Shown: positions 52,343-61,400, counted from the first letter of the stretch. The stretch: 64,000 bases of DNA from Kutzneria buriramensis (GCF_003387475.1 NZ_QUNO01000003.1:186001-250000), one strand, 5' to 3'. Notes: generated by a model from the letters alone, not told the origin. Program-made: numbers and translations.

Positions 52343-53653
52343 CTAGCCGGCCAGCAGCTTGTTGCACTTCGCCACCGTGTCGTCCAGCGCCTGCTTCGGC
52401 GAGGTCTTGCCCTGCATCGCGTCGGCGAGCTGCTGCTGGAGCGCGGTGGTCATCTGGTCGCTCCACTGCACCGGCGTGTAGTTCACCGCCGTCTCCAGCT
52501 GCTTCGCGGCCGCCACCCGCACCTTGCCCTCGTCGGTGCCGCCGTCGTTGGAGAAGTACGGATCCGACATGGAACCCTTGGTGCTGGGGAAGATCGCCGT
52601 CAGCTTGGCGAACGCCATCTGGTTCTGGGCGTTGGTCACGAAGTGCGCGAACGCCAGCGCGGTCGCCTTGTTCTTGCTCGCCGCGGACACCGACAGGCCC
52701 TGCACGTACATGACGGCCTTGCCGGTGTTGGTGATCGTCTTGGTGATGCCGACGTTGGCGTACAGGCTGGGCGCGTTGGTCTTGAAGTTGGCCAGGTCGT
52801 AGGCCGACCCCGGGGCCCAGGCGATCTGTTGGTTCATGAACTTCGTGCCGGCGCCGGTGTAGTTGGCGGTCAGCGCCTCCGGGATGAGCGCGCCCGCGTC
52901 GTACAGCCGCTTGTACATCTCGACGAACTCGACGCCCTTGGGCTCGTTGAAGGTGAACTTGGTGCCGTCGGCGTTCATCACCTGGCAGCCGTACAGGCCG
53001 AAGTCGGCGATCACCGGCGTCAGGCCGAGCATGGCGACCTGCTTGTTGCTGCGCTGGGCCATCACCAGCGCGGCCGCCTCGAGCTCGGCGTAGTTCGTCG
53101 GCGGGTGCTCGGCGTCCAGGCCGACCTGCCGGAACAGCGCCTTGTTGTAGAAGGTCGGGCCGGTGTTGAGGTACCAGGGATAGCCGTACGAGCCGCTCTG
53201 GCCCGGCAGCGCGTACGCCGCCCACGACGCGTCCAGGTAGTCCTTGCCGGTGCCCGGCGCGGCCTGGTCGATGTTGAGCAGCAGCTTCTTCTTGGCCAGC
53301 GGGTAGGCCAGGTCCGGCGGCACGTTGACCACGTCGGGCAGGTTGCCGGCGGCGGCGTCCGCGGTGACCTTCTGGAGGTAGCCGTCGGCGGGCTGGTCGA
53401 TCCAGGTGATCTTGACGCCGTTGTGCTGCTTCTGGAACGCCGTGATCATGCCGTTGATGTAGTCGGTGTACTTCGGCTTCAGCGCCCAGGTCTGGAACTT
53501 GATCTCGCCGGTGATGTCCCCGGTGACCGGCCCGCTGCTGTCGTCCGGGTTGTCCGACGATCCGCCGAGACCGCAGCCGGACACGCCGATGGCGGTCGCG
53601 GTGGCGGCCACGCCGAGCAGGAAACCACGCCTGGACAGGGGATTCGTCGGCAT
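52343..53653 (-). CDS. Sugar-binding lipoprotein of an ABC transporter
   Basis: This 436-aa protein has a twin-arginine-like signal (SRRGFLLGVAATATA) and lipobox VSGC, then a family-1 solute-binding fold (EIKFQTWALKPKYTDYI, PDVVNVPPDLAYPL). ATG 53653 is chosen because it gives the signal peptide; longer frames add unrelated sequence. It probably captures mannosides or mannose-containing oligosaccharides, inferred from the GH38 enzyme at the end of the operon. It is divergent from the LacI regulator. Confidence 0.93.
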   Translation of the reverse strand: MPTNPLSRRGFLLGVAATATAIGVSGCGLGGSSDNPDDSSGPVTGDITGEIKFQTWALKPKYTDYINGMITAFQKQHNGVKITWIDQPADGYLQKVTADAAAGNLPDVVNVPPDLAYPLAKKKLLLNIDQAAPGTGKDYLDASWAAYALPGQSGSYGYPWYLNTGPTFYNKALFRQVGLDAEHPPTNYAELEAAALVMAQRSNKQVAMLGLTPVIADFGLYGCQVMNADGTKFTFNEPKGVEFVEMYKRLYDAGALIPEALTANYTGAGTKFMNQQIAWAPGSAYDLANFKTNAPSLYANVGITKTITNTGKAVMYVQGLSVSAASKNKATALAFAHFVTNAQNQMAFAKLTAIFPSTKGSMSDPYFSNDGGTDEGKVRVAAAKQLETAVNYTPVQWSDQMTTALQQQLADAMQGKTSPKQALDDTVAKCNKLLAG

Positions 53654-53793
53654 GACAACCGTCCAATGCATATCCGCGAGCGCCGGGTGACGCGCACGAA
53701 TGTGCCGTAGCCTCGCCATCGTTGTCAACAGTCGAATTTGTCCTGGTAGAGCCCTTGACATGTCATGAGTCCGGCCGGATCCTACCTTCGAGA

Positions 53794-53827
53794 TAAACCG
53801 GTTTAGCGATGTGGCTGAACCGGTTTA
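53794..53827. promoter_or_regulatory. Twin LacI-family operators in the mannoside operon control region
   Basis: TAAACCGGTTTA (53794-53805) and TGAACCGGTTTA (53816-53827) share the core AACCGGTT and are centred 22 bases apart, two helical turns. This suits two dimers on one DNA face. They lie just before the LacI gene, which suggests self-regulation together with control of the divergent operon. Confidence 0.8.
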
Positions 53828-53858
53828 GCTGCTGCGCTCTCGCCGTTTGGGGTAGCCC

Positions 53859-54875
53859 GTGAAACGACCGACGATCATGGACATCGCCCGCCGCGCGGGC
53901 GTGTCCAAGGGCGCGGTGTCGATGGCGCTCAACGGCCTGCCGGGCGTGTCCGAGGCGACTCGGAGCCGCATCCTCGAGGTGGCCCGCGAGCTGGACTGGC
54001 ATCCCAACAACGCGGCGCGGGCGCTGTCCGCGGCCCGCTCGGACGCCATCGGCCTGGTGCTGGCCCGGCCAGCCCGCACGCTCGGCGTGGAGCCGTTCTT
54101 CTTCCAGCTCATCTCCGGCCTGCAGGCCGAGCTGTCCGGGCGGCGCATCGCCCTGCTGCTCCAGGTGGTCGCCGACCACGAGGCCGAGATCGCCGTCTAC
54201 CGGCAGTGGTGGTCGGAGCGCCGCGTCGACGCCGTGCTCCTGATCGACCTCCGGGTCGAGGACACCCGCGTCACGCTGCTGGAGGAGCTGGGCCTGCCGG
54301 CCCTGGTGATCGGCGGGCCCGGCCACCACGGGCGGCTGCCGAGCGTCTGGGCCGACGACGCCCGGGCCATGACCCAGATCGTCGACCACCTCGCCGGGCT
54401 CGGCCACCGGCGCATCGCCCGCGTCGCCGGCCTGCCGGACCTGCTGCACACCGAGCGCCGCACCGAGGCCTTCCGCGCGGCGGCGGCCGCCCGCGGCCTC
54501 GACGAGCCGCGGATCGTGTGGACCGACTACTCCGGGGAGCAGGGCGCCGCCGCCACGCGCGGGCTGCTCGGCTCACCGCAGCCGCCGACCGCGATCGTCT
54601 ACGACAACGACGTGATGGCCGTCGCCGGCGTCGCCGTGGCCACCGAGCTGGGCGTCCCCGTGCCGGCCGCGCTGTCGGTGGTGGCCTGGGACGACTCGCC
54701 GCTCTGCCAACTGCTGCACCCGCCGCTGACCGCGCTCACCCGCGACACGTTCGCGTTCGGCGCCACGGCCGCCCGATCCCTGCTGGCCGTGCTGGACGGT
54801 GGCGAGGGAGCCGACATGGAGGACCACGTGCCCGTGCTGGTCCACCGTGAGAGCACGTCGGCGCCCCCGCCGTGA
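53859..54875 (+). CDS. LacI-family regulator of the mannoside operon
   Basis: This 338-aa repressor has the helix-turn-helix TIMDIARRAGVSKGAVSMALNGLPGVSE and the hinge-helix NNAARALSAARS. The ligand domain includes AIVYDNDVMAVAGVAVA and VVAWDDSPLCQLL. It is transcribed away from the lipoprotein gene, with the twin AACCGGTT operators between them. A mannoside inducer is likely. The DoxX gene ends one base after its stop on the other strand. Confidence 0.93.
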   Translation: MKRPTIMDIARRAGVSKGAVSMALNGLPGVSEATRSRILEVARELDWHPNNAARALSAARSDAIGLVLARPARTLGVEPFFFQLISGLQAELSGRRIALLLQVVADHEAEIAVYRQWWSERRVDAVLLIDLRVEDTRVTLLEELGLPALVIGGPGHHGRLPSVWADDARAMTQIVDHLAGLGHRRIARVAGLPDLLHTERRTEAFRAAAAARGLDEPRIVWTDYSGEQGAAATRGLLGSPQPPTAIVYDNDVMAVAGVAVATELGVPVPAALSVVAWDDSPLCQLLHPPLTALTRDTFAFGATAARSLLAVLDGGEGADMEDHVPVLVHRESTSAPPP

Positions 54876-54876
54876 C

Positions 54877-55308
54877 TCACCGTGTCGCCGGTTGCGGGTC
54901 CGCGCTGACCCGAACCGCGGCGGAACGGCGGAGAACGTGGTCGATCGACCAGATGCCGGGGCCGAGGAAGGCGACCAGCAGGAATGCCCAGCAGAACTGC
55001 ACCGACGCCTCGCCCCCGTTGAGGATCGGGAACAGCGATTTCGGCATGTGCACGGTGAAGTAGGCGTACGCCATGGAGCCCGAGCACAGCAGCGCCGCCA
55101 CCCGCGTGAACAGGCCGACCAGCACCAGGCCGCCGGCCACCAGCTGGATCGCGGCCGCCCACCACCCCGGCCAGGCGCCGAACGCGGCCGCCTGCTTGGC
55201 GCCGAACGCGCCGAACAGCGTGCCGGCGCCGTGGCTGACGAACAGCAGGCCGATCACGATCCGATACAGCGAGACGACGTATTCTTTTCCTTGTTCCAGG
55301 AATCGCAT
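54877..55308 (-). CDS. DoxX-family membrane protein
   Basis: This 143-aa protein has four membrane segments. It shows the DoxX pattern LYRIVIGLLFVSHGAGTLFG near the N-terminus, and the middle LVAGGLVLVGLFTRVAALLCSG. ATG 55308 is preceded by GGAGAG. DoxX proteins act in redox and envelope stress responses; the exact role is unknown. It is convergent with the LacI gene. Confidence 0.88.
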   Translation of the reverse strand: MRFLEQGKEYVVSLYRIVIGLLFVSHGAGTLFGAFGAKQAAAFGAWPGWWAAAIQLVAGGLVLVGLFTRVAALLCSGSMAYAYFTVHMPKSLFPILNGGEASVQFCWAFLLVAFLGPGIWSIDHVLRRSAAVRVSADPQPATR

Positions 55309-55745
55309 GGTCTCTCCAAGCGCGTGGAAGGACAGGCGGTTGCGCCGATTCTGACCAGCGACTCGCGAGTAGGGACACCGTTGACCGTTAACCGCCACCG
55401 CTGTCCAGGTTTGCGAAAAACCCCAGCTCGGACCGTACTCACGGGCGACCATCGGATTACCGAATGCCCCGCGACCAGGCACGTCAACAGCGAGAACGAG
55501 AACGTGCCCACACTTAACGACCGAGCAGATGAGCGATGCTTCGATCGTACTCATATCGATTTCAAAGCCAATTCTGAGAAAACACGACCGGGGCCGTGCC
55601 CTATTCAGAGCAGCGGGCGGGCCCGCCGCCGTAGCCCAACCGTCGGCGGGCCGAACGTCGGTCACGGGCGGCCGCCACGGGGGTGAACAACGGCAGAAAA
55701 CCCCCGTCGCGAGTACCTCTCGCGTTGCGGGCGATCAGGTTGAGC
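55309..55745. other. Intergenic stretch between divergent doxX-like and hdeD-like genes
   Basis: No gene is supported here. The part around 55500-55610 is A/T-richer and probably holds promoters for both flanking genes. GGCCCGCCG (55620-55628) pairs with CGGCGGGCC (55644-55652), a 9-bp hairpin of unknown role. Confidence 0.5.
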
Positions 55746-56306
55746 GTGACCATTACCGCCGTGGTCGAACTGTTGACGCGCAACTGGTGGCTGGTGGCCC
55801 TTCGCGGCGCGCTGGCCGTGGTCTTCGGCATCCTCACGCTGGCATGGCCGGGCGTGACGCTGCTCGCGCTGATCCTGCTCTGGGGCTTCTACGCCCTGAT
55901 CGACGGGATCAGCGCCATCGCGCTGGGCGCGGCCGTGCCCGGGCACCGGTGGGCGAACGTGTTGATCGGCGCCGTCGGCATCGTGGCCGGTCTGGTCGCC
56001 ATCATGCTGCCGGGCGAGACCGCCGTGGTGCTGCTCGTGATCATCGCCGTCTGGGCGATCATCGCCGGCGTCACGCAGATCGTGGCGGCGATCGCGCTGC
56101 GCCGGGCCGTCGCCCACGCCTGGTTCCTCGGCGTGACGGGCGCCCTGACCCTGATGCTCGGCGTGGTGCTGCTGTTCAACCCCGGCGCCGGCGCGCTCGC
56201 CCTGGTCACGACCATCGCGATCTTCGCCGTGATCTGGGGCGTTTCGCTGATCCTGATGGGCTTCCGGCTCCGCGGCCTACGCAACGCCACCGTCCAGGAG
56301 GCCTGA
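55746..56306 (+). CDS. HdeD-family (DUF308) membrane protein
   Basis: This ~186-aa protein has six hydrophobic segments in the paired pattern of HdeD: RNWWLVALRGALAVVFGILTLAWPG, then DGISAIALG, and HAWFLGVTGALTLMLGVVLLFNPG. HdeD proteins are linked to acid resistance in Escherichia coli; the role in actinobacteria is not established. GTG 55746 (after CAGGTTGAGC) is chosen over an upstream GTG at 55683, which adds a poorly conserved 21-residue extension. Confidence 0.87.
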   Translation: MTITAVVELLTRNWWLVALRGALAVVFGILTLAWPGVTLLALILLWGFYALIDGISAIALGAAVPGHRWANVLIGAVGIVAGLVAIMLPGETAVVLLVIIAVWAIIAGVTQIVAAIALRRAVAHAWFLGVTGALTLMLGVVLLFNPGAGALALVTTIAIFAVIWGVSLILMGFRLRGLRNATVQEA

Positions 56307-56373
56307 TCACTCACGTAGAGTAGTGTCACCGGTGATTCGGGTGACACCGTCGCACGAATGCGCACGCGCAGGC

Positions 56374-56385
56374 TACCCTGTGCTT
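56374..56385 (+). promoter_or_regulatory. Leaderless promoter (-10) of the toxin-antitoxin pair
   Basis: TACCCT at 56374-56379 ends six bases before ATG 56386, so the transcript would begin at or near the start codon. No Shine-Dalgarno sequence is present. Confidence 0.55.
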
Positions 56386-56970
56386 ATGACGTTGGCGTTG
56401 GAGACTGTGCTGGCCAAGGCGGGCCTACGGGTCACCGCCGACGAGTTCCTGACCCTGGTCGAGGACGTCGCCAAGCGTCTGGCCCCAGCACACCCCGAGC
56501 CGGCCACATACTTCACACCGGAGCAGCAGGTCGCGCTCACCGACGTCGGGCTCGACCTCGGCGGGCTGCGCGAGGACGACTTCGAGCCGCGGGCCCGCGA
56601 ACTGGCCGCCCGCGCCGTGCTGCTGGACAGCGCGCTGACCGTCAGCGACGCCGCCCGGGTCCTCGACGTCGACACCAGCCGCATCCGGCACCGCCTCGCC
56701 GCCGGCCGGCTCGCCGGCTGGAAGGACCGGGGCAGCTGGCGGCTGCCCGCGTGGCAGTTCACCGAGAACGGGGTGCTGCCCGGGCTGGAGACCGTGCTCG
56801 CGGCCATGCCCGACGACCAGCCGGCGCTCGTGCTGGCCGGCTTCATGACCACGCCGCAGCCCGACCTGCTGCTCGGCGACGCCCCCGGGACGCCGCGGGC
56901 CTGGCTGCTCGCCGGCGGCGACCCGCGGCGGGTCGCGGCCCTGGCCGCGATGCTGGGCACCCCGGCCTGA
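56386..56970 (+). CDS. Xre/MbcA/ParS-like antitoxin of a RES-type toxin-antitoxin pair
   Basis: This 194-aa protein has a central helix-turn-helix LTVSDAARVLDVDTSRIRHRL with a wing (GRLAGWKDRGSWRLPAWQF). The C-terminal toxin-binding-type region ends PRAWLLAGGDPRRVAALAAML, the pattern of MbcA/Xre antitoxins. It directly precedes a RES-domain gene, the standard order. It should neutralise the toxin and bind its own promoter. It is probably translated from a leaderless mRNA. Confidence 0.83.
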   Translation: MTLALETVLAKAGLRVTADEFLTLVEDVAKRLAPAHPEPATYFTPEQQVALTDVGLDLGGLREDDFEPRARELAARAVLLDSALTVSDAARVLDVDTSRIRHRLAAGRLAGWKDRGSWRLPAWQFTENGVLPGLETVLAAMPDDQPALVLAGFMTTPQPDLLLGDAPGTPRAWLLAGGDPRRVAALAAMLGTPA

Positions 56971-57072
56971 ACCGGCTTCGCCGGCCTGTCGCGCCGGCCC
57001 GTTCCGCACGTCCGGATCGGGTCGCCCGCGACCGGCGGCATCCCTCGTCCCCTACCGAAACGACGTATCTGA

Positions 57073-57720
57073 ATGGCTCGGCTCCCCCAGCCGCCGGCAC
57101 CCGCGGTGCTCCAGGCGCTACTGCGTCGCGCCGAGGATGTGGTGGCGGTGCACCGTGCGACCCGGCTCGTCCGCATCTTCACCGCAGGCGGCAGCCACCC
57201 GCAGCGATGGAACTCCTTCCGATACACCGGCCCGCTGCCGCACGCCCGCTTCGACCCGCACCCGGCCGGCTCGCCGGCCGACGACCCCGGCAACGGCGTC
57301 CTCTACTTCGGGCTCTCGGTGCGGACCAGCGTCGCCGAGGTGTACCAGGCCACGTCCACCGTCGACCGCCGGACGCGGCGGCCGCACCTGGTCGTCTTCC
57401 GGCCGAAGCGCACCCTGCGCCTGCTCGACCTGGCCGGCCTGTGGCCGACCCGCGCCGGCGCGTCCCAGGAGATCAGCAGCGGCCCCAAGGACGTCACCCA
57501 GGCGTGGGCGCGGACCATCCGCGCCGCCTACCCCGAGCTCGACGGGCTCTGGTACCGGTCGTCGATGGACGCCGGCGACCCCGCGATCTGCCTGTGGGAC
57601 CCGCCCGGCGGCAACGCCATGCCGGACGCCCCCGACGTGCTGCTGCCGCTCGAGCACCCCGGCCTGGACCTGCCGCTGAGCCGGATCTGCGAGGAGCTGA
57701 ACTACATCATGCTGGGCTGA
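57073..57720 (+). CDS. RES-domain toxin (NAD+ phosphorylase family)
   Basis: This 215-aa protein carries the RES domain: an Arg in VVAVHRATRLVRIFTAGG, Glu in TSVAEVYQAT, and Ser in LWYRSSMDAGD. Characterised members (MbcT, Res) break down NAD+ using phosphate and stop growth. It lies 102 bases after the antitoxin gene. The segment RWNSFRYTGPLPHARFDPH is typical of the actinobacterial branch. The pair is probably functional since all three named residues are present. Confidence 0.87.
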   Translation: MARLPQPPAPAVLQALLRRAEDVVAVHRATRLVRIFTAGGSHPQRWNSFRYTGPLPHARFDPHPAGSPADDPGNGVLYFGLSVRTSVAEVYQATSTVDRRTRRPHLVVFRPKRTLRLLDLAGLWPTRAGASQEISSGPKDVTQAWARTIRAAYPELDGLWYRSSMDAGDPAICLWDPPGGNAMPDAPDVLLPLEHPGLDLPLSRICEELNYIMLG

Positions 57721-57743
57721 CCCCGCCTCAACCGAAGGCGGGG
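57721..57743. terminator. Hairpin between the RES toxin and GNAT genes
   Basis: CCCCGCCT (57721-57728) pairs with AGGCGGGG (57736-57743) around a 7-base loop. It begins at the RES stop and covers the last codons of the convergent GNAT gene. Confidence 0.6.
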
Positions 57744-58324
57744 AAGCGAAAGCCGGACGGGGGCCGGTTGCGCTTGCGGGCGTTGAGGAAGCGGCCGTAG
57801 CGGACGACGGGCACCCGCTGGTCGCCGGCCGCGTGGTCCTTGGTGGCGCCGTCGTGCCGCCAGCCGTGGTGGGCGTAGAAGGATCGGGTGGTCCAGTCGT
57901 CCTTGAGCACCCACAGCACCGCGTAGCGGAAGCCCTGCTCGGCCAGGTGGTCGAGGGCGGCGTCGTGCACCGCCCGACCGGCCCCGGTGCCCATGTGCAG
58001 GGGGTCGGCGTGCACGCCTATCAGCTCGCCGGTCCGCAGGTCGGCGTGTATGTCGTCGTCGTCGCGGGCCTCGGCCACCGTGCAGTAGGAGCCCAGCCGC
58101 CCGGCCTCGTCCTCGGCCACGAAGACCCCGTCGGGGTCGGGTAGGCGGACCCAGCGCCGCCAACCGTTCAGGTAGCTCTCCGGCAGCATCCGGTCGAGCA
58201 ACACGTCCGGCACGACGCCGCGAGCGGAATGTTGCCAGGATTCGCAGTTGATCCTGGCCAGCTCGCCGACGTCACCCGGTCCGGCCCGTCGCACCGTCCA
58301 TGTCATGACGGGAGCGTGCCCCAT
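57728..58324 (-). CDS. GNAT-family N-acetyltransferase
   Basis: This ~198-aa protein has the acetyl-CoA loop HADPLHMGTGAGRAVHDAAL and the late strand-helix WTTRSFYAHHGWRHDG. The core GNAT start is TVRRAGPGDVGELARI. ATG 58324 overlaps the S9 peptidase stop as TGATG, pointing to coupling; ATG 58306 is an alternative. The substrate is unknown, though peptidase-acetyltransferase pairing suggests a peptide or amino acid. Confidence 0.85.
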   Translation of the reverse strand: MGHAPVMTWTVRRAGPGDVGELARINCESWQHSARGVVPDVLLDRMLPESYLNGWRRWVRLPDPDGVFVAEDEAGRLGSYCTVAEARDDDDIHADLRTGELIGVHADPLHMGTGAGRAVHDAALDHLAEQGFRYAVLWVLKDDWTTRSFYAHHGWRHDGATKDHAAGDQRVPVVRYGRFLNARKRNRPPSGFRFPAFG

Positions 58325-60249
58325 CACCGGTGCTCCGTGCCAATGGATTCCCCGCCCTGGGATTTCGGCAGGTGACGGCCCCACCACTCCAGCACCGCGT
58401 CGAAGCGCTGCCGGCGGTGCGCGGGCCGGCCGGAGCGGGTCAGCTCGTGCCCCTCGCCGGGGAAAACGAGCAGCTCAGCGGCGACGCCGTTGCGCTTGAG
58501 GGCCACGAACATGCGCTGGGCCTGCTCGAGGGGACACCGCCAGTCCTGCTCGGAGTGCACCACCGCGAACGGGATCCGGATCTTGTCGGCGTAGGTGAGC
58601 GGACTCACGGCTCGTTGGGCATCGGGATCGGGCCCGCAGTACACGTCGGCGAACCACCAGCCGATGTCGGAGGAGCCGACGAACGAGTCCCAGGCGTTGA
58701 CGGCCCGCTCGCTCCACGCCGCCCTGAACCGGTGCCCGTGGTGGGCGGACAGCCAGCTCGTCATGAAGCCGCCGTACGAGCCGCCCATCACGCCCACCCG
58801 GTCGGCGTCGCATTCGGGCAGGTCGAGGGCGGCGTCGAGGAGCGCCAGCACGTCGTCAGCGTCAACGGTGCCGAGCTTGTTGACGATGGCCATGCCGTGC
58901 TCGTAGCCGTAGCCGGCGGAGCCGCGCGGGTTCGCCAGCACGACGGCGTAGCCGGCGGACGCGTAGACCTGGGCCTCGTCGAACAGGCCCCAGCCGTAGT
59001 ACATGAACGGACCGCCATGCACGCTGAGGATCACCGGGTGCGGGCCCTCACCCTCCGGCAGCACGACCCAGCCGTGCACCGGGTAGCCGTCCGGGGCGGT
59101 GCCGTGGATCTCGCGGGGCGCCAGGATCCCGGCGGCGCGCAGGTCAGCGCCGAAGTCGGTCTTGACGTCCGTGCCGACGAGAACGACCTCGCCGGCGCTC
59201 TCGGGCGTGGCGATGACCGCCGCGATGCGGCCGGCGTCCTCGGTGAACGCCTTGACGACGGCCCGTTCGCCGGCGATCAGGGGCAGGTCGGCCAGCAGCG
59301 CGCGGTCAGCGTCGAGGGGCACCCGGCGCAGCTCGACGGCGCCACGGTTGCGGACCTGGACGAGCACGCCCTCGGCGGTGACGACGAGGGTGCCTTCGCA
59401 GTCGACGGTGCGCGGATCGGTCAGGAGGCGGGGCGGCTGCGGGGAGCCGGCGGGGTCGAAGTCGGCGACCCACAGGCTGCCGGGCCGCGGCTCCGCGCCC
59501 CGCCCCGAGAATTCGGAGCTGATCAGGAAGATCCGCCCCTCGGCGGCGCTCATGGAGATGATCTCGCCCATGCCGTGGAGGGCGACCGTGAGCGGCCCGC
59601 CGGCGGCCCGCACGGCGTAGACGTCGTCGTGCACGCTCGGGCTGTCGCCGCTCTGCCGCACGCCGTAGACCAGCACGTGCTCGCCGTCGGGGGTCCACGA
59701 CGGCGCGGTGAGGTCGAAGTCGCTGGTGGTGAGCTGTCGGGGCGCTTCGTCGTCGAGGACGTCCACGACGAAGAGCTGCTGGACGCGGTCGAGGAGGAAG
59801 CCGACGCCGTCCATCCGGTAGCGCAGGTCAGTGATCCGGCGCGGGGCCTCGCTGTCCGCCTCCGGCGCGCCCTCGATGCCGTATCTGCCCTGCTCAGGCA
59901 CCCGCGCGGCGAAGGCGACGCGGCGCGAGTCCGGGGCCCACACGGGCGCGCCGGCGCCGCCGGGCAGGTCGGTCACCCGGCGGGCCTCGCCGCCGTCGGC
60001 CGGCATCACGTGCAGCTGCTTGTCACGCAGGAAGGCGACCCAGCGGCCGTCGGGCGAGATCCGCGGCGCGGTGTCCCGCTCGCCCGTGGTCCACGGCCGC
60101 GGCTCGGCGCCGTCGGTCGGCACACGGACGACGCCGCCGCGGTAGCTGTCGGCCTCCAGGTCCGGACGGGCCACGTCGGTCAGCAGCAGATCGCCGCGCA
60201 GTGTCACGGAACCGGGAACGCGCAGCAGCGCGACGTCTTCAGGGCGCAT
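58324..60249 (-). CDS. S9-family prolyl oligopeptidase-like serine peptidase
   Basis: This 641-aa cytoplasmic protein has an N-terminal beta-propeller (about residues 1-370, with WD-like repeats such as ISPDGRWVAFL) and a C-terminal alpha/beta-hydrolase domain (about 380-635). The nucleophile is in [11 protein letters not shown], the Asp in HSEQDWRCP and the His in GEGHELT. This is the acylaminoacyl-peptidase/DPP IV arrangement, acting on short peptides. The GNAT gene downstream overlaps by one base. Confidence 0.93.
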   Translation of the reverse strand: MRPEDVALLRVPGSVTLRGDLLLTDVARPDLEADSYRGGVVRVPTDGAEPRPWTTGERDTAPRISPDGRWVAFLRDKQLHVMPADGGEARRVTDLPGGAGAPVWAPDSRRVAFAARVPEQGRYGIEGAPEADSEAPRRITDLRYRMDGVGFLLDRVQQLFVVDVLDDEAPRQLTTSDFDLTAPSWTPDGEHVLVYGVRQSGDSPSVHDDVYAVRAAGGPLTVALHGMGEIISMSAAEGRIFLISSEFSGRGAEPRPGSLWVADFDPAGSPQPPRLLTDPRTVDCEGTLVVTAEGVLVQVRNRGAVELRRVPLDADRALLADLPLIAGERAVVKAFTEDAGRIAAVIATPESAGEVVLVGTDVKTDFGADLRAAGILAPREIHGTAPDGYPVHGWVVLPEGEGPHPVILSVHGGPFMYYGWGLFDEAQVYASAGYAVVLANPRGSAGYGYEHGMAIVNKLGTVDADDVLALLDAALDLPECDADRVGVMGGSYGGFMTSWLSAHHGHRFRAAWSERAVNAWDSFVGSSDIGWWFADVYCGPDPDAQRAVSPLTYADKIRIPFAVVHSEQDWRCPLEQAQRMFVALKRNGVAAELLVFPGEGHELTRSGRPAHRRQRFDAVLEWWGRHLPKSQGGESIGTEHR

Positions 60250-60264
60250 CCGGTGACCGTACCT

Positions 60265-61260
60265 TCAGGCCGCCTCGGTGTTCGCCTTGCCGGAGAAGTG
60301 CGTCTTGACCAGGCTCGCGACGGTCGTGACCAGCAACACGCCGCCGATCACGCCGAGCGAGGCGCCGGTGCTGATCACCGGCACCGCCAGGCCGTCGCCG
60401 CCGTTGATGAACGGCAGCTCGTTGTCGTGCAGGGCCTCCAGGATGAGCTTGAGGCCGATGAAGCCCAGCAGCACCGACAGCCCGATCGGCAGGTACACCA
60501 GCCGGTCCAGCAGGCCGCCGATCAGGAAGTACAGCTGCCGCAGGCCCATCAGCGCGAACGCGTTGGCGGTGAACACCAGGTAGGGCTCCTTGGTGAGCCC
60601 GAAGATCGCCGGGATGGAGTCCAGCGCGAACAGCAGGTCGGTGGTGCCGATGGCGATCATCACGATCAGCATCGGCGTCACCATGCGGCGGCCGTTGTGC
60701 CGGACGAAGGACTTGGCGCCGTGGTAGCTGTCGGTGACGGGCAGCAGCTTGCGGGAGATCCTGATCAGCAGGTTCTCCTTGAACTCCTCGTCCTCGTGCG
60801 ACTCGCCCTGGGAGCGGGCCATCTGCACGGCGGTGTAGATCAGGAACGCGCCGAACAGGTAGAACACCGCGCTGAACTTGCTGATCACCACCGCGCCGAC
60901 GCCGATGAACAGGCCGCGCATGAGCAGCGCCAGCACGACGCCGATCAGCAGCACCCGGTGCTGGTGGATCCGGGGCACCGCGAACGCGGTCATGATGATC
61001 ACGAAGACGAACAGGTTGTCCACCGACAGCGAGTACTCGGTGAGATAGCCCGCGATGAACTCGCTGGCGGGCGCCCCGCCGGCGAAGATCCACAGGCCGC
61101 CGGCGAACGCCAGCGCGCACAGCACGTAGAAGACGACCCAGCGCGCGGCCTCGCCCACCTTCACCACGTGCGGGTGGCGGTCCACGATCACCAGGTCGAG
61201 GGCCAGCAGGACGGCGAGTCCGCCGAGGGTGGCCACCCACAACCACAGTGGGACGATCAT
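60265..61260 (-). CDS. TerC/Alx-family membrane protein (probable manganese exporter)
   Basis: This 331-aa protein has about nine membrane segments and the TerC signature YLTEYSLSVDNLFVFVIIM, with a second acidic motif TTDLLFALDSIPAIFG in the second half. The family exports Mn2+ (Alx, MntX-like). ATG 61260 has GGAGG eight bases upstream, and this ribosome site is inside a leader hairpin of a manganese-type riboswitch, which supports metal control. A cytoplasmic loop (about residues 150-190) is acidic/basic (GESHEDEEFKENLL). Confidence 0.93.
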   Translation of the reverse strand: MIVPLWLWVATLGGLAVLLALDLVIVDRHPHVVKVGEAARWVVFYVLCALAFAGGLWIFAGGAPASEFIAGYLTEYSLSVDNLFVFVIIMTAFAVPRIHQHRVLLIGVVLALLMRGLFIGVGAVVISKFSAVFYLFGAFLIYTAVQMARSQGESHEDEEFKENLLIRISRKLLPVTDSYHGAKSFVRHNGRRMVTPMLIVMIAIGTTDLLFALDSIPAIFGLTKEPYLVFTANAFALMGLRQLYFLIGGLLDRLVYLPIGLSVLLGFIGLKLILEALHDNELPFINGGDGLAVPVISTGASLGVIGGVLLVTTVASLVKTHFSGKANTEAA

Positions 61261-61266
61261 CGCGAA

Positions 61267-61400
61267 ACCTCCGGTCCTAGGGCATGCGCCACCGACCGGA
61301 GGTCTCTTCCGCCGACACCGAGATGTCGACCGGCGGTACCGGGTGCTCCTCGTCGAACACCGTGCTGACGACGCCGCCGCGGGGGAATACTCCCCTCCAA
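61267..61400 (-). promoter_or_regulatory. yybP-ykoY-type (manganese) riboswitch of terC
   Basis: On the minus strand the leader has the three conserved blocks of this class in order: GGGGAGTA (61395-61388), GTCGTCA (61372-61366) and GAGACC (61306-61301). A final 10-bp hairpin pairs ACCTCCGGTC (61303-61294) with GACCGGAGGT (61276-61267). The right arm contains the ribosome site, so folding can block translation. The class senses Mn2+ and normally controls exporters such as TerC/Alx. Confidence 0.78.
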
